A DNA stretch of 64,000 bases from Chloroflexota bacterium (GTDB taxonomy: Bacteria > Chloroflexota > Anaerolineae > Anaerolineales > Villigracilaceae), in assembly GCA_016223135.1 (NCBI GenBank), contig JACRPQ010000005.1:240873-304872 (forward strand). The letters are read 5' to 3'. The notes below the pieces were generated by a model. That model saw only the letters and a list, made by a program, of their open reading frames with translations. It was not told where the DNA came from and ran no database searches. Position 1 is the first letter of the stretch. Each line of letters begins with the position of its first letter. The position numbers and the translations under genes were made by a program. Shown one piece after another: positions 57,305 through 64,000 of this stretch.

Positions 57305-57562
57305 ATGAACACGATTAGAACCCAGGTAATCAAGATTGGCAACTCGCGCGGCGTCCGCATCCCCAAGCCTTTTATTGACCAAGCAAAACTCGGCACCGAG
57401 GTGGAGATTGCCGTTCAACGCGGCGCGATTGTAATCCGTCCGGTTGTGCTTCCCCGCCGCGGCTGGGCGGAACAATTCCGCAAAATGGCTGAAAATGGCG
57501 ACGATCAACTGCTCGATCCTTCTGTCTCAACCAAATGGGATAGGAGCGAATGGGTATGGTAG
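57305..57562 (+). CDS. MazE-type antitoxin (AbrB fold)
   Basis: 85 residues from ATG 57305. The swapped-hairpin DNA-binding domain is recognised by VIKIGNSRGVRIPKPFIDQA and VEIAVQRGAIVIRPV. The C-terminal acidic tail (LDPSVSTKWDRSEWVW) should wrap the toxin. It overlaps the mazF start by up to 13 bases. A longer start at 57248 is possible but unlikely. Confidence 0.9.
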   Translation: MNTIRTQVIKIGNSRGVRIPKPFIDQAKLGTEVEIAVQRGAIVIRPVVLPRRGWAEQFRKMAENGDDQLLDPSVSTKWDRSEWVW

Positions 57563-57879
57563 TCAAACGCTTCGAGGTTCACCTTGTCAACCTCGATCCC
57601 ACCATCGGCAAAGAGATCAAGAAAACCAGACCCTGCCTTGTCATTTCTCCTGACGAAATGAACGAACATATTGCCACAGTCATTATTGCCCCCATGACCA
57701 CAAAAGGGCGCCCCTACCCAACGCGCGTGGACTGCCGTTTTCAAGGCAAAGAGGGGCAAATCGTACTCGATCAAATTCGCACAGTGGACAAGGCGCGGCT
57801 TGTCAAACGATTGGGACAAATAGACGCAGCCGCTCAAAAGAAGGTGCTTGCGCTCCTCGCTGAAATGTTTGCTGAGTAA
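57556..57879 (+). CDS. MazF/PemK-type mRNA interferase toxin
   Basis: 107 residues. The fold is shown by VHLVNLDPTIGKEIKKTRPCLVIS with the catalytic Arg, VIIAPMTTKGRPYPTRV with the Thr loop, and GQIVLDQIRTVDKARL, all in order (cited in part). It cleaves mRNA at short sequences when not bound by MazE. ATG 57556 fits AGGAG at nine bases; ATG 57550 is closer to it. Three bases separate its stop from the convergent endonuclease IV-like gene. Confidence 0.92.
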   Translation: MVVKRFEVHLVNLDPTIGKEIKKTRPCLVISPDEMNEHIATVIIAPMTTKGRPYPTRVDCRFQGKEGQIVLDQIRTVDKARLVKRLGQIDAAAQKKVLALLAEMFAE

Positions 57880-57882
57880 AAA

Positions 57883-58737
57883 TTATTCCCTCTCGCCGCT
57901 CACTTTCATCCACGTCTTCTTCATCAACAGCGCATCCTCCTCCATGATGGGGCTTTCGCACAGAATGCGCCCCGCACAGCCGAAATCCCTCAACGCCTCG
58001 AACAGCGCTTTCAACTTCAAATCAGACCCCTGCAGCGGCAGATGATTTTTCTCGCCTTTCGGACCGTACTCGATGCCCGAGAGGTGGATGTGCAGACTCT
58101 TCAACGCTTCTTTCCCCAGCGACGCCTGATACGCTTCGAGCAGCCTTTTCCACTCCTCGACCGTGTTCATCGTCCCATCGCCGGGACGGGCGTGTAGATG
58201 CGCAAAATCGAGGCACGGCTGGACTCCCTCGATGGCTTTGCTCATCGCCAGCGTATCCTCCAGCGATCCCAGCATCGCGGATTTGCCCATCGTCTCCGGG
58301 CGCAATATGACTGGGTTCTTTGCCTGGCGCAGTTCCCGCACGCACTCTTTCAAGCGCGGAATTGCCACCTTCAACACCTCTGCCGGCGGACGCTCGAAAT
58401 ACGAACCGGGATGAAAGATGATGTCGGTGGCGCCGGCGAGATTGCCGTAGTATGCCGCGTCCATCAGGCGTTTGCGGGATTTGGTCCATTCCTCCTCGTC
58501 CGCATTCAGGTTGATGAAGTACGGCGCGTGGACGCTCAGCGCAACGCCCTGTTCCGCCGCCTTGTCTTTGATTGCCGCGCAGGTCGCCTCGCTCACGCGG
58601 ACCGATTGCACCCAGCCGAGTTCCAGCGCCGTCAGCCCGATGGATTTGCTGAATTCAATCGCTCCCACCGAGCCGCCCGGCTTTTTGGGCGTGCCAATGG
58701 GCGAGCCGACTGTACCGAATTGAAAAGATAGTGCCAT
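57883..58737 (-). CDS. Endonuclease IV-like TIM-barrel protein
   Basis: 284 residues from ATG 58737 (GGAGA upstream). Metal-ligand segments of AP endonuclease 2 family enzymes are in place: SVHAPYF, IIFHPGSY, LRPETMGK, CLDFAHLHARPGDG, LHIHLSG, NHLPL and CESP, giving the His/Glu/Asp trinuclear set with the Asp of the DxH pair not obvious. This is most like the shorter archaeal-type endonuclease IV relatives, so abasic-site repair is likely, but sugar-phosphate isomerases share the fold. Its 3' end is duplicated in diverged form at 57211-57240. Confidence 0.82.
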   Translation of the reverse strand: MALSFQFGTVGSPIGTPKKPGGSVGAIEFSKSIGLTALELGWVQSVRVSEATCAAIKDKAAEQGVALSVHAPYFINLNADEEEWTKSRKRLMDAAYYGNLAGATDIIFHPGSYFERPPAEVLKVAIPRLKECVRELRQAKNPVILRPETMGKSAMLGSLEDTLAMSKAIEGVQPCLDFAHLHARPGDGTMNTVEEWKRLLEAYQASLGKEALKSLHIHLSGIEYGPKGEKNHLPLQGSDLKLKALFEALRDFGCAGRILCESPIMEEDALLMKKTWMKVSGERE

Positions 58738-58764
58738 AAAGTCTCCAGTTTCCAATGCCAATTA

Positions 58765-58792
58765 CCAGTTATCAGTAATCAGTTATCAGTGA
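58765..58792. repeat. Heptamer tandem repeat
   Basis: CCAGTTA, TCAGTAA, TCAGTTA, TCAGTGA: four 7-base units that also form the last codons of dgkA. Confidence 0.6.
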
Positions 58793-59174
58793 ACAGGGCG
58801 ATGAGTTTCAGCCACAACGGCGGACCGAGAATGAGCAGACCAATCAGCACTGCTGCCAGCGCCGCAATCAGCACCGCCGCTGCGCCTACGTCCTTGCCGA
58901 CTTTTGCCAGCGGGTGATGCACGGGGCTTGCCAAATCCACCACCGCTTCGATGGCGGTGTTGACGAACTCGGCGGCGAAGACCATCGTGATCGTCAGGAT
59001 AAGCACCGCCCAATCGCGGGGGGGCAGTCTCAGCCAGAGGGCGAGGAGAAAGACAATTACCGCCGCCACCGCGTGAATCCAAGCGTTGTGCTGGGTCTTG
59101 AGAACATACCACCAGCCGCGAAAGGCATGTCCGAACGAGCGGATGCGGGAAGAGATGAATTCTTGGAAGGTCAT
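58779..59174 (-). CDS. dgkA: Diacylglycerol/undecaprenol kinase DgkA
   Basis: 131 residues, three membrane helices. The family signature is FVNTAIEAVVDLASP followed by HPLAKVGKDVGAAAVLIAA, carrying the catalytic Glu and Asp residues. In Gram-positive-type bacteria the enzyme phosphorylates undecaprenol to feed cell-wall synthesis. The gene follows ybeY on the minus strand, as in Firmicutes, where yqfF (pgpH), ybeY and dgkA are adjacent. The extreme C-terminus is formed by a heptamer repeat. Confidence 0.94.
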   Translation of the reverse strand: MTFQEFISSRIRSFGHAFRGWWYVLKTQHNAWIHAVAAVIVFLLALWLRLPPRDWAVLILTITMVFAAEFVNTAIEAVVDLASPVHHPLAKVGKDVGAAAVLIAALAAVLIGLLILGPPLWLKLIALFTDN

Positions 59175-59224
59175 GGTTTACGAAATGCGCAGTATGAGAA
59201 CCTTTCGTGTAACGTGCTGCGTAT

Positions 59225-59671
59225 TCATTCCTCTCGAATTTTGATATGTCCCAGCCCGAGCGCGGCGAGGATCTCCGCCTGCGCCTTCCACATCCGCGCC
59301 TTTTCACGGGCTTTGGCGTGGTCGTGACCGAGCAGATGCAGCACGCCATGCACCACCAGCAGCTGCACTTCCGCTTCGAGCGGATGACCGGCGAGCGCGG
59401 CGCTTTTGGCGGCATAAGGCAGGGAGATGAGGATGTCGCCCAAATAGGGCGCCCCCGTTTCGGGGTCCGTTTCAGAGGCGGGGAAGGAAAGCACGTCGGT
59501 GGGGGCGTCGTTGCCCAGGTAGTCGCGGTTCAGTTCCTGAATCCGTTTATCATCGGTCAGGACGATGGTCAGGTTCGATTCCGCCGGAGCGGATTGATGC
59601 TCCAGCGCGGCTTTTGCGGCGCGTTCGAGAAGTTTGGCGGGAAAACCGCCTTTGGAGTGGATGGTAATCAT
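59225..59671 (-). CDS. ybeY: Endoribonuclease YbeY
   Basis: 148 residues. The zinc motif HGVLHLLGHDH (H-x3-H-x5-H) is intact, and NRDYLGNDAPTDVLSFP is the conserved N-terminal segment. The enzyme takes part in 16S rRNA 3'-end maturation and ribosome quality control. Its start overlaps the stop of the 7TM-HD gene by four bases. Confidence 0.96.
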   Translation of the reverse strand: MITIHSKGGFPAKLLERAAKAALEHQSAPAESNLTIVLTDDKRIQELNRDYLGNDAPTDVLSFPASETDPETGAPYLGDILISLPYAAKSAALAGHPLEAEVQLLVVHGVLHLLGHDHAKAREKARMWKAQAEILAALGLGHIKIREE

Positions 59672-61785
59672 GACTTGTGAGGGACAGTCACCACGTCTTC
59701 GCCGGCAGGGGTCTCTTTGGGATAGACAATGCGGGGATGGTGTGTGCCTTTGAGGACGGTGACGAAGGCTTCGGTGATGATGCTGAGGTCGCGCAGGGTG
59801 AGTTTGGTATCGTCAAGTTGACCTTGCTTTTGTGCGGCTTCGATGGTGGAAAGCACCACTTTGCGGATGGACTCTTCGTCGTGCGGGCGTTGTGCGCGGG
59901 TGCGGGCTTCAGCGCCGTCGGCGAGCATGAGGAGCGCGGTTTCGCGCGATTGCGGGCGCGGACCGGGGTAACGGAATTTCTCGATGTCCACTTTGGATGC
60001 GTCGCCGCCTGCCGCCTGCACGGCTTGATTGTACTGGTAGCGTGTGACCATTGTGCCGTGATGTTCGAGGATGAAGTCGTCCATGCGGCGCGGCAGACGG
60101 TATTTGCGCGCCAGCGCCACGCCGTCGGTGACGTGAGCGATGATGGCTGCCGCGCTTTCCTCGGGTGGGATGTCGTCGTGCGGGTCAATGTTTTCGGCGG
60201 GCTGGTTTTCGATGAAGAAAGACGGGTTGAGCGCTTTGCCGATGTCGTGGAACAGCGCTCCCACACGGGTAAGCAGGGCGTCGGCGCCGATCAGTTCGGC
60301 GGCTTGTTCGGCAAGGTTGGCAACCTGAAGGCTGTGCTGGTAGGTGCCGGGCGCGTTGCGCAGGAAAAATTGCAAAAGGGGAAAGTCGGGACGCGAAATT
60401 TCAATTAACTGCAAGGCAGTGGTGAGACCGAGCGTTTGTGCGAGGAAGTATTGCAGGAGCAGGGCAATGCTGGAAGACGCCAGCCCGTTGAAGAGCGCCG
60501 CCGCCGTCAATTGAAAGACGGCAACGCCGTCCATGGAAGCGAAGGGCAGGCGGAACGCCGTCAGCATGATGATGCCGGCAACGGCAATCCCCATGCCGGC
60601 GCGGAAGAACGTCCATACGCGGCGCGCCGCTCCCAGCACCAGCACGCCGGTCAGCGAGGAAAAGAGGAAATAGGGAATTAAGTCGAGGGCGTTGGGCAGT
60701 CCATACGGCACGAGCATGGAGAGCAAAATCGAAATAATCACGCCCGTCTCCAGACCGAAGAGAGTGGTCAACAGCAGCCCCACCGCCGGCAGGGGGTAGG
60801 CATAGGGCAGGACAGTGCGGTCAGGGATGATGAGGCGTGCGCCGACGACAAACGCCAGAAATATCAGCGCCACAATCATCGTGCTGCGCGCGTCTGCAAG
60901 GAAGCCCAGGCGGCGGCGCGTGAAGTACAGTACGGTCAGCATTGCCAGCATTATCACCAGCGCAGCGGCGCCGGCATATTCCTGCCAGGGGCTGGTCTGC
61001 TCGATCAAGCCCAGTTTTTGGAGCGCCTCCAACTGCGCCGGGCGGAGGACTTGTCCCCGCAGGACGATGATTTCGCCTGCTTTGTAACTTTGGGTGATTG
61101 GCTCCACCGCCTCTCGCGCGGACCGTTTGGCGGCTTCGGTCAATTCAGCCGAATACACGCTGTTGGGGATTACAAACGCCGAGACCAGTTCCACCACCAC
61201 GGCGGCTTGCTCTTCGTTGAGCGCCAGACTCACGAGAGAGGGAACGCTCCTTCGGACGGCATCCAGGTCGGTGTCGCGGATGGTGCGGCGCATGACTTGT
61301 TCCAGCACGCTCAGCGCTTCCTGTTGGATGGCGTCCCAGCGGGCGGGGGTCAGGGCGAGGATCTGCTCGATGGTTTGGGGTTTGAGGCTGATGTCGCTGA
61401 GCGAGGCGATGTCGGAGGCTTTTTGTTCGGGGGAGGCGTTGGCGTCCTCGCGCACGAGGGTAATGTATTGCAGGGCGGCGCGCAGGCGTTCGAGTTGTTT
61501 GCGCGCAATGGAAGGATCGGGCGGGGCATAGACGGGCGCAACTGCGCTTTCGGCAGCGGCGCGCGCCTCTTCCGTGCGGACTTCGCTGATGTAACTGATG
61601 TCTTGCGGCGCTTGAAAATCGCTGGGCGAAACATCCCCCACCTGCAGGGAAATGGAGGCAGGTCCCACGAGCGAGGGCAGGACCAGCGCCCCATAGGAAA
61701 TGATGCTCACGAGAATGAGCAAAACGATTTGAAGGGTGCGCAGTTGCGGCGGGATCTGCTTCTGCCGCGCAGGTGGGAGGGTCAT
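59668..61785 (-). CDS. 7TMR-HDED / HD-domain membrane protein (PgpH-like)
   Basis: 705 residues. One N-terminal helix (VLLILVSIISYGALVLPSL) is followed by an extracytoplasmic HDED domain (~60-285), seven membrane helices (~290-480) and a cytoplasmic HD phosphohydrolase domain: YQHSLQVANLAEQAA, LFHDIGKA, HDDIPPEESAAAIIAHV and HHGT supply the metal ligands. Listeria PgpH of this architecture hydrolyses cyclic di-AMP, so the same activity is likely. DarA-like receptors are encoded at 12 kb. The gene sits between yqeY and ybeY, the arrangement seen for yqfF in other phyla. Confidence 0.92.
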   Translation of the reverse strand: MTLPPARQKQIPPQLRTLQIVLLILVSIISYGALVLPSLVGPASISLQVGDVSPSDFQAPQDISYISEVRTEEARAAAESAVAPVYAPPDPSIARKQLERLRAALQYITLVREDANASPEQKASDIASLSDISLKPQTIEQILALTPARWDAIQQEALSVLEQVMRRTIRDTDLDAVRRSVPSLVSLALNEEQAAVVVELVSAFVIPNSVYSAELTEAAKRSAREAVEPITQSYKAGEIIVLRGQVLRPAQLEALQKLGLIEQTSPWQEYAGAAALVIMLAMLTVLYFTRRRLGFLADARSTMIVALIFLAFVVGARLIIPDRTVLPYAYPLPAVGLLLTTLFGLETGVIISILLSMLVPYGLPNALDLIPYFLFSSLTGVLVLGAARRVWTFFRAGMGIAVAGIIMLTAFRLPFASMDGVAVFQLTAAALFNGLASSSIALLLQYFLAQTLGLTTALQLIEISRPDFPLLQFFLRNAPGTYQHSLQVANLAEQAAELIGADALLTRVGALFHDIGKALNPSFFIENQPAENIDPHDDIPPEESAAAIIAHVTDGVALARKYRLPRRMDDFILEHHGTMVTRYQYNQAVQAAGGDASKVDIEKFRYPGPRPQSRETALLMLADGAEARTRAQRPHDEESIRKVVLSTIEAAQKQGQLDDTKLTLRDLSIITEAFVTVLKGTHHPRIVYPKETPAGEDVVTVPHKS

Positions 61786-61786
61786 C

Positions 61787-62233
61787 CTATTTGGAAAGCA
61801 ATTCCCGCACGGTACGGCTGATTACGTCGTTCGGGGCGCGTCCCGCGACCTTGCCCATGACGACCTTCATCACCTTGCCCATGTCGGCGGGAGAGGCGGC
61901 GCCGGTCTCTGCGATGGCGGCTTGGACGATTTGGCGCAATTCCTCTTCCGGCATGGCTTTGGGGAGGAAGGACTCCAGCACGGCGATTTCCGCCTCGTTG
62001 GCGGCGACCAGGTCGGCGCGGCTGGCTTTTTTCGCTTCTTCGAGCGCTTCGCGGCGGTTCTTGATTTCCTTTTGCAGGAGCGCCATCACGGCGGCATCGT
62101 CGAGTTCGACGCGCTTATCCACCTCCGCCTGTTTGACGGCGGCGAGCACCATCCGCACCGTGCGCTTGCGGACTTCGTCGCCACTCCTCATGGCGTCTTT
62201 CATGGATTGGTTGAGTTGTTCTTTGATGGTCAT
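61787..62233 (-). CDS. yqeY: GatB/YqeY-domain protein
   Basis: 148 residues. The N-terminus IKEQLNQSMKDAMRSGDEVRKRTVRMVLAAVKQ and the C-terminal AGRAPNDVISRTVRELL match the YqeY family (cited in part), related to the tRNA-binding tail of the amidotransferase subunit GatB. A role in tRNA-dependent amidation is suspected but not shown. It starts the minus-strand run yqeY, pgpH-like, ybeY, dgkA, with one base before the next gene. Confidence 0.93.
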   Translation of the reverse strand: MTIKEQLNQSMKDAMRSGDEVRKRTVRMVLAAVKQAEVDKRVELDDAAVMALLQKEIKNRREALEEAKKASRADLVAANEAEIAVLESFLPKAMPEEELRQIVQAAIAETGAASPADMGKVMKVVMGKVAGRAPNDVISRTVRELLSK

Positions 62234-62310
62234 GGGGAGGATTATAGCAGAGAGGCGGTCAACCGCGCGCCTCTCTTGCGGGCAATAGTATCTGAACTTT
62301 TGTGTAAAAG

Positions 62311-62421
62311 CGTCGCACGGACGTTTACGTCCGTGCTATTCGTACAAAGTCCCGCCAGGGCAGGACTAGTCTGCTTGAGTGGACTTGGCAAAAATAGCAC
62401 GAGGGGTAATCCCCGTGCGAC
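62311..62421. repeat. Intergenic repeat with GTCGCACGG arms
   Basis: GTCGCACGG (62312-62320) and CCGTGCGAC (62413-62421) are inverted. Inside are CACGGACG-ttta-CGTCCGTG and a GCACG/GGGG hairpin near 62397-62418. Related in layout to the blocks at 11.7 and 46.4 kb. No gene is seen between 62234 and 62423. Confidence 0.55.
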
Positions 62422-62423
62422 AC

Positions 62424-63425
62424 TTATCCCCCGATATGCGACATTTCCACCTTGGGCAAGGCAACCGTTTTCTCAGAGCGGATTTCCGAATAGCGGTCGC
62501 TGCGTTTGCTCCACAGATGAGCGATGAACTGTGCAATCTCATCGTCGCTTGCGCCGCTGCGCAGCATGCCCTTGAGATCATGTCCCTGGGCGGCGAAGAG
62601 GCAGGTATAGAGTTTCCCCTCCGCCGAGAGGCGCGCGCGGTTGCAGTCGCGGCAGAAGGGCTGGGTGACGGAGGCAATCACGCCGATTTCACCGCCTCCA
62701 TCCTTGTAGCGCCAGCGTTCCGCCACCTCGCCTTTGTAATTCGGGTCGAGCGGTTCGAGCGGCAGTTCCGCGTTGATGATGTTGACGATCTCTTTGGCTG
62801 AAACCACATCGTCCATGCGCCAGCCGTTGCTCGAGCCGACATCCATATATTCGATGAAGCGCAGGATGTAGCCCTTTTCGCGGAAGAAACGCGCCATCGG
62901 CAGGATGCTGGATTCATTCAGCCCGCGTTTGACCACCATGTTAACCTTAATCGGCTCCAGCCCGACCTTTTGGGCGGCTTCCATGCCCTCCAACACTTTC
63001 GCCACCGGGAAGTCCACGTCGTTCATGGCTTTGAAGACGGCATCATCGAGCGAATCGAGGCTGACGGTAATCCGCTTCAAGCCCGCCTCTTTGAGCGCCC
63101 GGGCGTTGCGGGCAAGGAGCGAGCCGTTGGTGGTCATGGTCAGGTCAACGTCAGGAATCTGCGAAAGCATGGAAACGAGCAGGGGTAAATCACGCCGCAC
63201 GAGAGGCTCGCCACCGGTCAGGCGGATTTTCTTCACGCCGAGCGCGGCAAAGATGCGCGCCAAGCGCGCGATCTCTTCAAAAGTCAAGATTTCGGCGTGC
63301 GGCAGGAAGGGGTGATCCGAACCGAAGACTTCCTTGGGCATGCAGTACACACAGCGGAAGTTGCAGCGGTCGGTGACGGAGATGCGCAGGTCGCGCAGGG
63401 GACGGTGGAGGGTGTCGGTTAGCAT
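62424..63425 (-). CDS. moaA: GTP 3',8-cyclase MoaA
   Basis: First step of molybdenum cofactor synthesis: radical rearrangement of GTP. 333 residues. The N-terminal cluster motif CNFRCVYC (Cys-x3-Cys-x2-Cys) is preceded by [27 protein letters not shown] and [12 protein letters not shown] follow, and the C-terminal cluster is [23 protein letters not shown] (three Cys, cited for the motif). The catalytic C-terminal Gly-Gly is present (HIGG). No molybdenum-cofactor riboswitch was recognised upstream. MobA is encoded at 32.3 kb. Confidence 0.96.
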   Translation of the reverse strand: MLTDTLHRPLRDLRISVTDRCNFRCVYCMPKEVFGSDHPFLPHAEILTFEEIARLARIFAALGVKKIRLTGGEPLVRRDLPLLVSMLSQIPDVDLTMTTNGSLLARNARALKEAGLKRITVSLDSLDDAVFKAMNDVDFPVAKVLEGMEAAQKVGLEPIKVNMVVKRGLNESSILPMARFFREKGYILRFIEYMDVGSSNGWRMDDVVSAKEIVNIINAELPLEPLDPNYKGEVAERWRYKDGGGEIGVIASVTQPFCRDCNRARLSAEGKLYTCLFAAQGHDLKGMLRSGASDDEIAQFIAHLWSKRSDRYSEIRSEKTVALPKVEMSHIGG

Positions 63426-63608
63426 AGGCTTGAGGGTGGAACAGGTTGGGGAGGCGCGTCAGCCTCGAGCGGGGAAAGAGGCGGGCGTCCTTCAAAACAA
63501 CAGTTTTAGAGATTATAACAAGAGTATCTGAAGTTTCGATGAGCAATTGACTAGGTTTTTCAGCCATGCTATGATGAGATTATTATCGCACTTTACAAAG
63601 GAGTTTTT
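63426..63608. other. Spacer between divergent moaA and the YacL-like gene
   Basis: Holds the rightward promoter at 63547-63575. No other feature is recognised. Confidence 0.5.
63547..63575 (+). promoter_or_regulatory. Promoter of the YacL-like gene
   Basis: TTGACT (63547-63552), a 17-base spacer and TATGAT (63570-63575), about 35 bases before ATG 63609, with AAAGGAG at 63597-63603. Confidence 0.75.
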
Positions 63609-64000
63609 ATGAAAAGCAGTTATTCTTTTCGCGTTGTCGAATTCATTTTTCGCTTCATTGGCTTGTTTATTTTCAGTATTTCGGGGTTTTCGTTTGGGGC
63701 GGCGGTGGCAAATTATTTTGGTCCTTCCGATTCCGCTGAAATTTTCCTGTTTCAAACCGTTTTCGCTCTGCTGGGCGGGCTTTCCGGGTTTATTTTGATC
63801 CCTTACTTTACCACCCGCCCGGCGCGCGCCATCCGCCGCAGCCTGGGGCGCCTTTCTGCCGAAACGCTTTTTGCCGGGCTGGTGGGGCTGATTGTCGGTC
63901 TGTTGACCGCCGCCCTGCTGGCGTTTCCGCTTTCCCTGCTCCCGACACCATTTGGGCAGATACTGCCATTTTTGGGGGTGGCGGCGTTTTCCTACCTGGG
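63609..64000 (+). CDS. YacL-like PIN/TRAM membrane protein, N-terminal part (runs off the window)
   Basis: 130 codons are visible, with no stop before the window ends. Four hydrophobic segments (RFIGLFIFSISGFSFG, TVFALLGGLSGFILI, FAGLVGLIVGLLTAALLA and ILPFLGVAAFSYLG) and the linker RRSLGRLSAETLFAG match the N-terminus of YacL-type proteins, which carry a PIN nuclease-like and a TRAM domain after the membrane part. Those domains would lie outside the window, so the assignment rests on the N-terminal region only. Confidence 0.7.
   Translation, partial: MKSSYSFRVVEFIFRFIGLFIFSISGFSFGAAVANYFGPSDSAEIFLFQTVFALLGGLSGFILIPYFTTRPARAIRRSLGRLSAETLFAGLVGLIVGLLTAALLAFPLSLLPTPFGQILPFLGVAAFSYL

Noticed and set aside
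63426-63546. Molybdenum-cofactor riboswitch upstream of moaA
   Set aside because: No conserved structured leader could be recognised by eye.

Overview
The window looks like a chromosomal segment of a Chloroflexota bacterium, most likely class Anaerolineae. This is an inference from protein style and gene neighbourhoods, not a database result. The DNA is fairly GC-rich. Nearly all of it is ordinary chromosome, with genes packed into short operons, but the spacers between operons are unusually rich in small dispersed repeats, hairpins and heptamer tandem repeats.

Layout. 0.2-3.5 kb: succinate dehydrogenase operon sdhCDAB. 3.6-7.9 kb (minus): a coupled signalling set of a membrane protein, a VWA-like/FHA protein, a PP2C phosphatase and a cupin. 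7.9-11.7 kb: GMP synthase, a ROK sugar kinase and a beta-propeller lipoprotein. 12.0-14.3 kb (minus): a CPA2 cation/proton antiporter translationally coupled to three small PII-like/DarA-like sensor proteins. 14.6-18.5 kb: rsmG, a DUF4349 protein, a phosphoesterase and coaBC. 18.9-24.7 kb: pentapeptide protein, esterase, PEBP lipoprotein, saccharopine-dehydrogenase-like protein, ferritin, DUF1232 protein and PRPP synthetase. 25.0-25.4 kb: a short orphan CRISPR array (5 repeats, 4 spacers) read on the minus strand, with no cas genes in the window. 25.8-29.6 kb: oligopeptide-type ABC importer without its ATPases. 29.7-32.2 kb: a radical SAM enzyme (AmrS) split by a 445-residue homing-endonuclease intein placed in its iron-sulfur motif. 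32.3-37.3 kb: mobA, universal stress protein, class V aminotransferase, tRNA-Arg(CCU), ftsK. 37.4-46.3 kb: RNase Z, a membrane protein whose promoter carries a GAAC-N4-GTTC operator, then a CaCA exchanger with a complete mrpA(B)CDEFG antiporter operon. 46.5-51.6 kb (minus): a surface O-acyl-transfer cluster (MBOAT plus three SGNH-fold proteins). 52.0-53.4 kb: an aminotransferase behind a candidate branched-chain amino-acid attenuator with a 20-codon leader peptide. 53.4-58.7 kb: ACT-malic enzyme, HAD phosphatase, SDR, two toxin-antitoxin pairs set among gene remnants, and an endonuclease IV-like protein. 58.8-64 kb: the dgkA-ybeY-pgpH-yqeY neighbourhood, moaA and the start of a YacL-like membrane protein.

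How the parts fit together. Ion homeostasis recurs: the CPA2 antiporter with its three sensors, the CaCA exchanger, the Mrp complex, and a 7TM-HD protein of the family that degrades c-di-AMP, the ligand of DarA-type proteins. MobA and MoaA show molybdenum-cofactor synthesis, and SdhCDAB shows a respiratory or TCA link.

The most notable signals are: the AmrS intein; a 153-bp MITE present twice in opposite orientation with 10-bp target duplications; the toxin-antitoxin pairs bordered by remnants matching the 3' ends of the flanking genes; the candidate attenuator; the antiporter-sensor operon; and the operator inside a consensus promoter. All functional statements come from reading sequence and motifs only.
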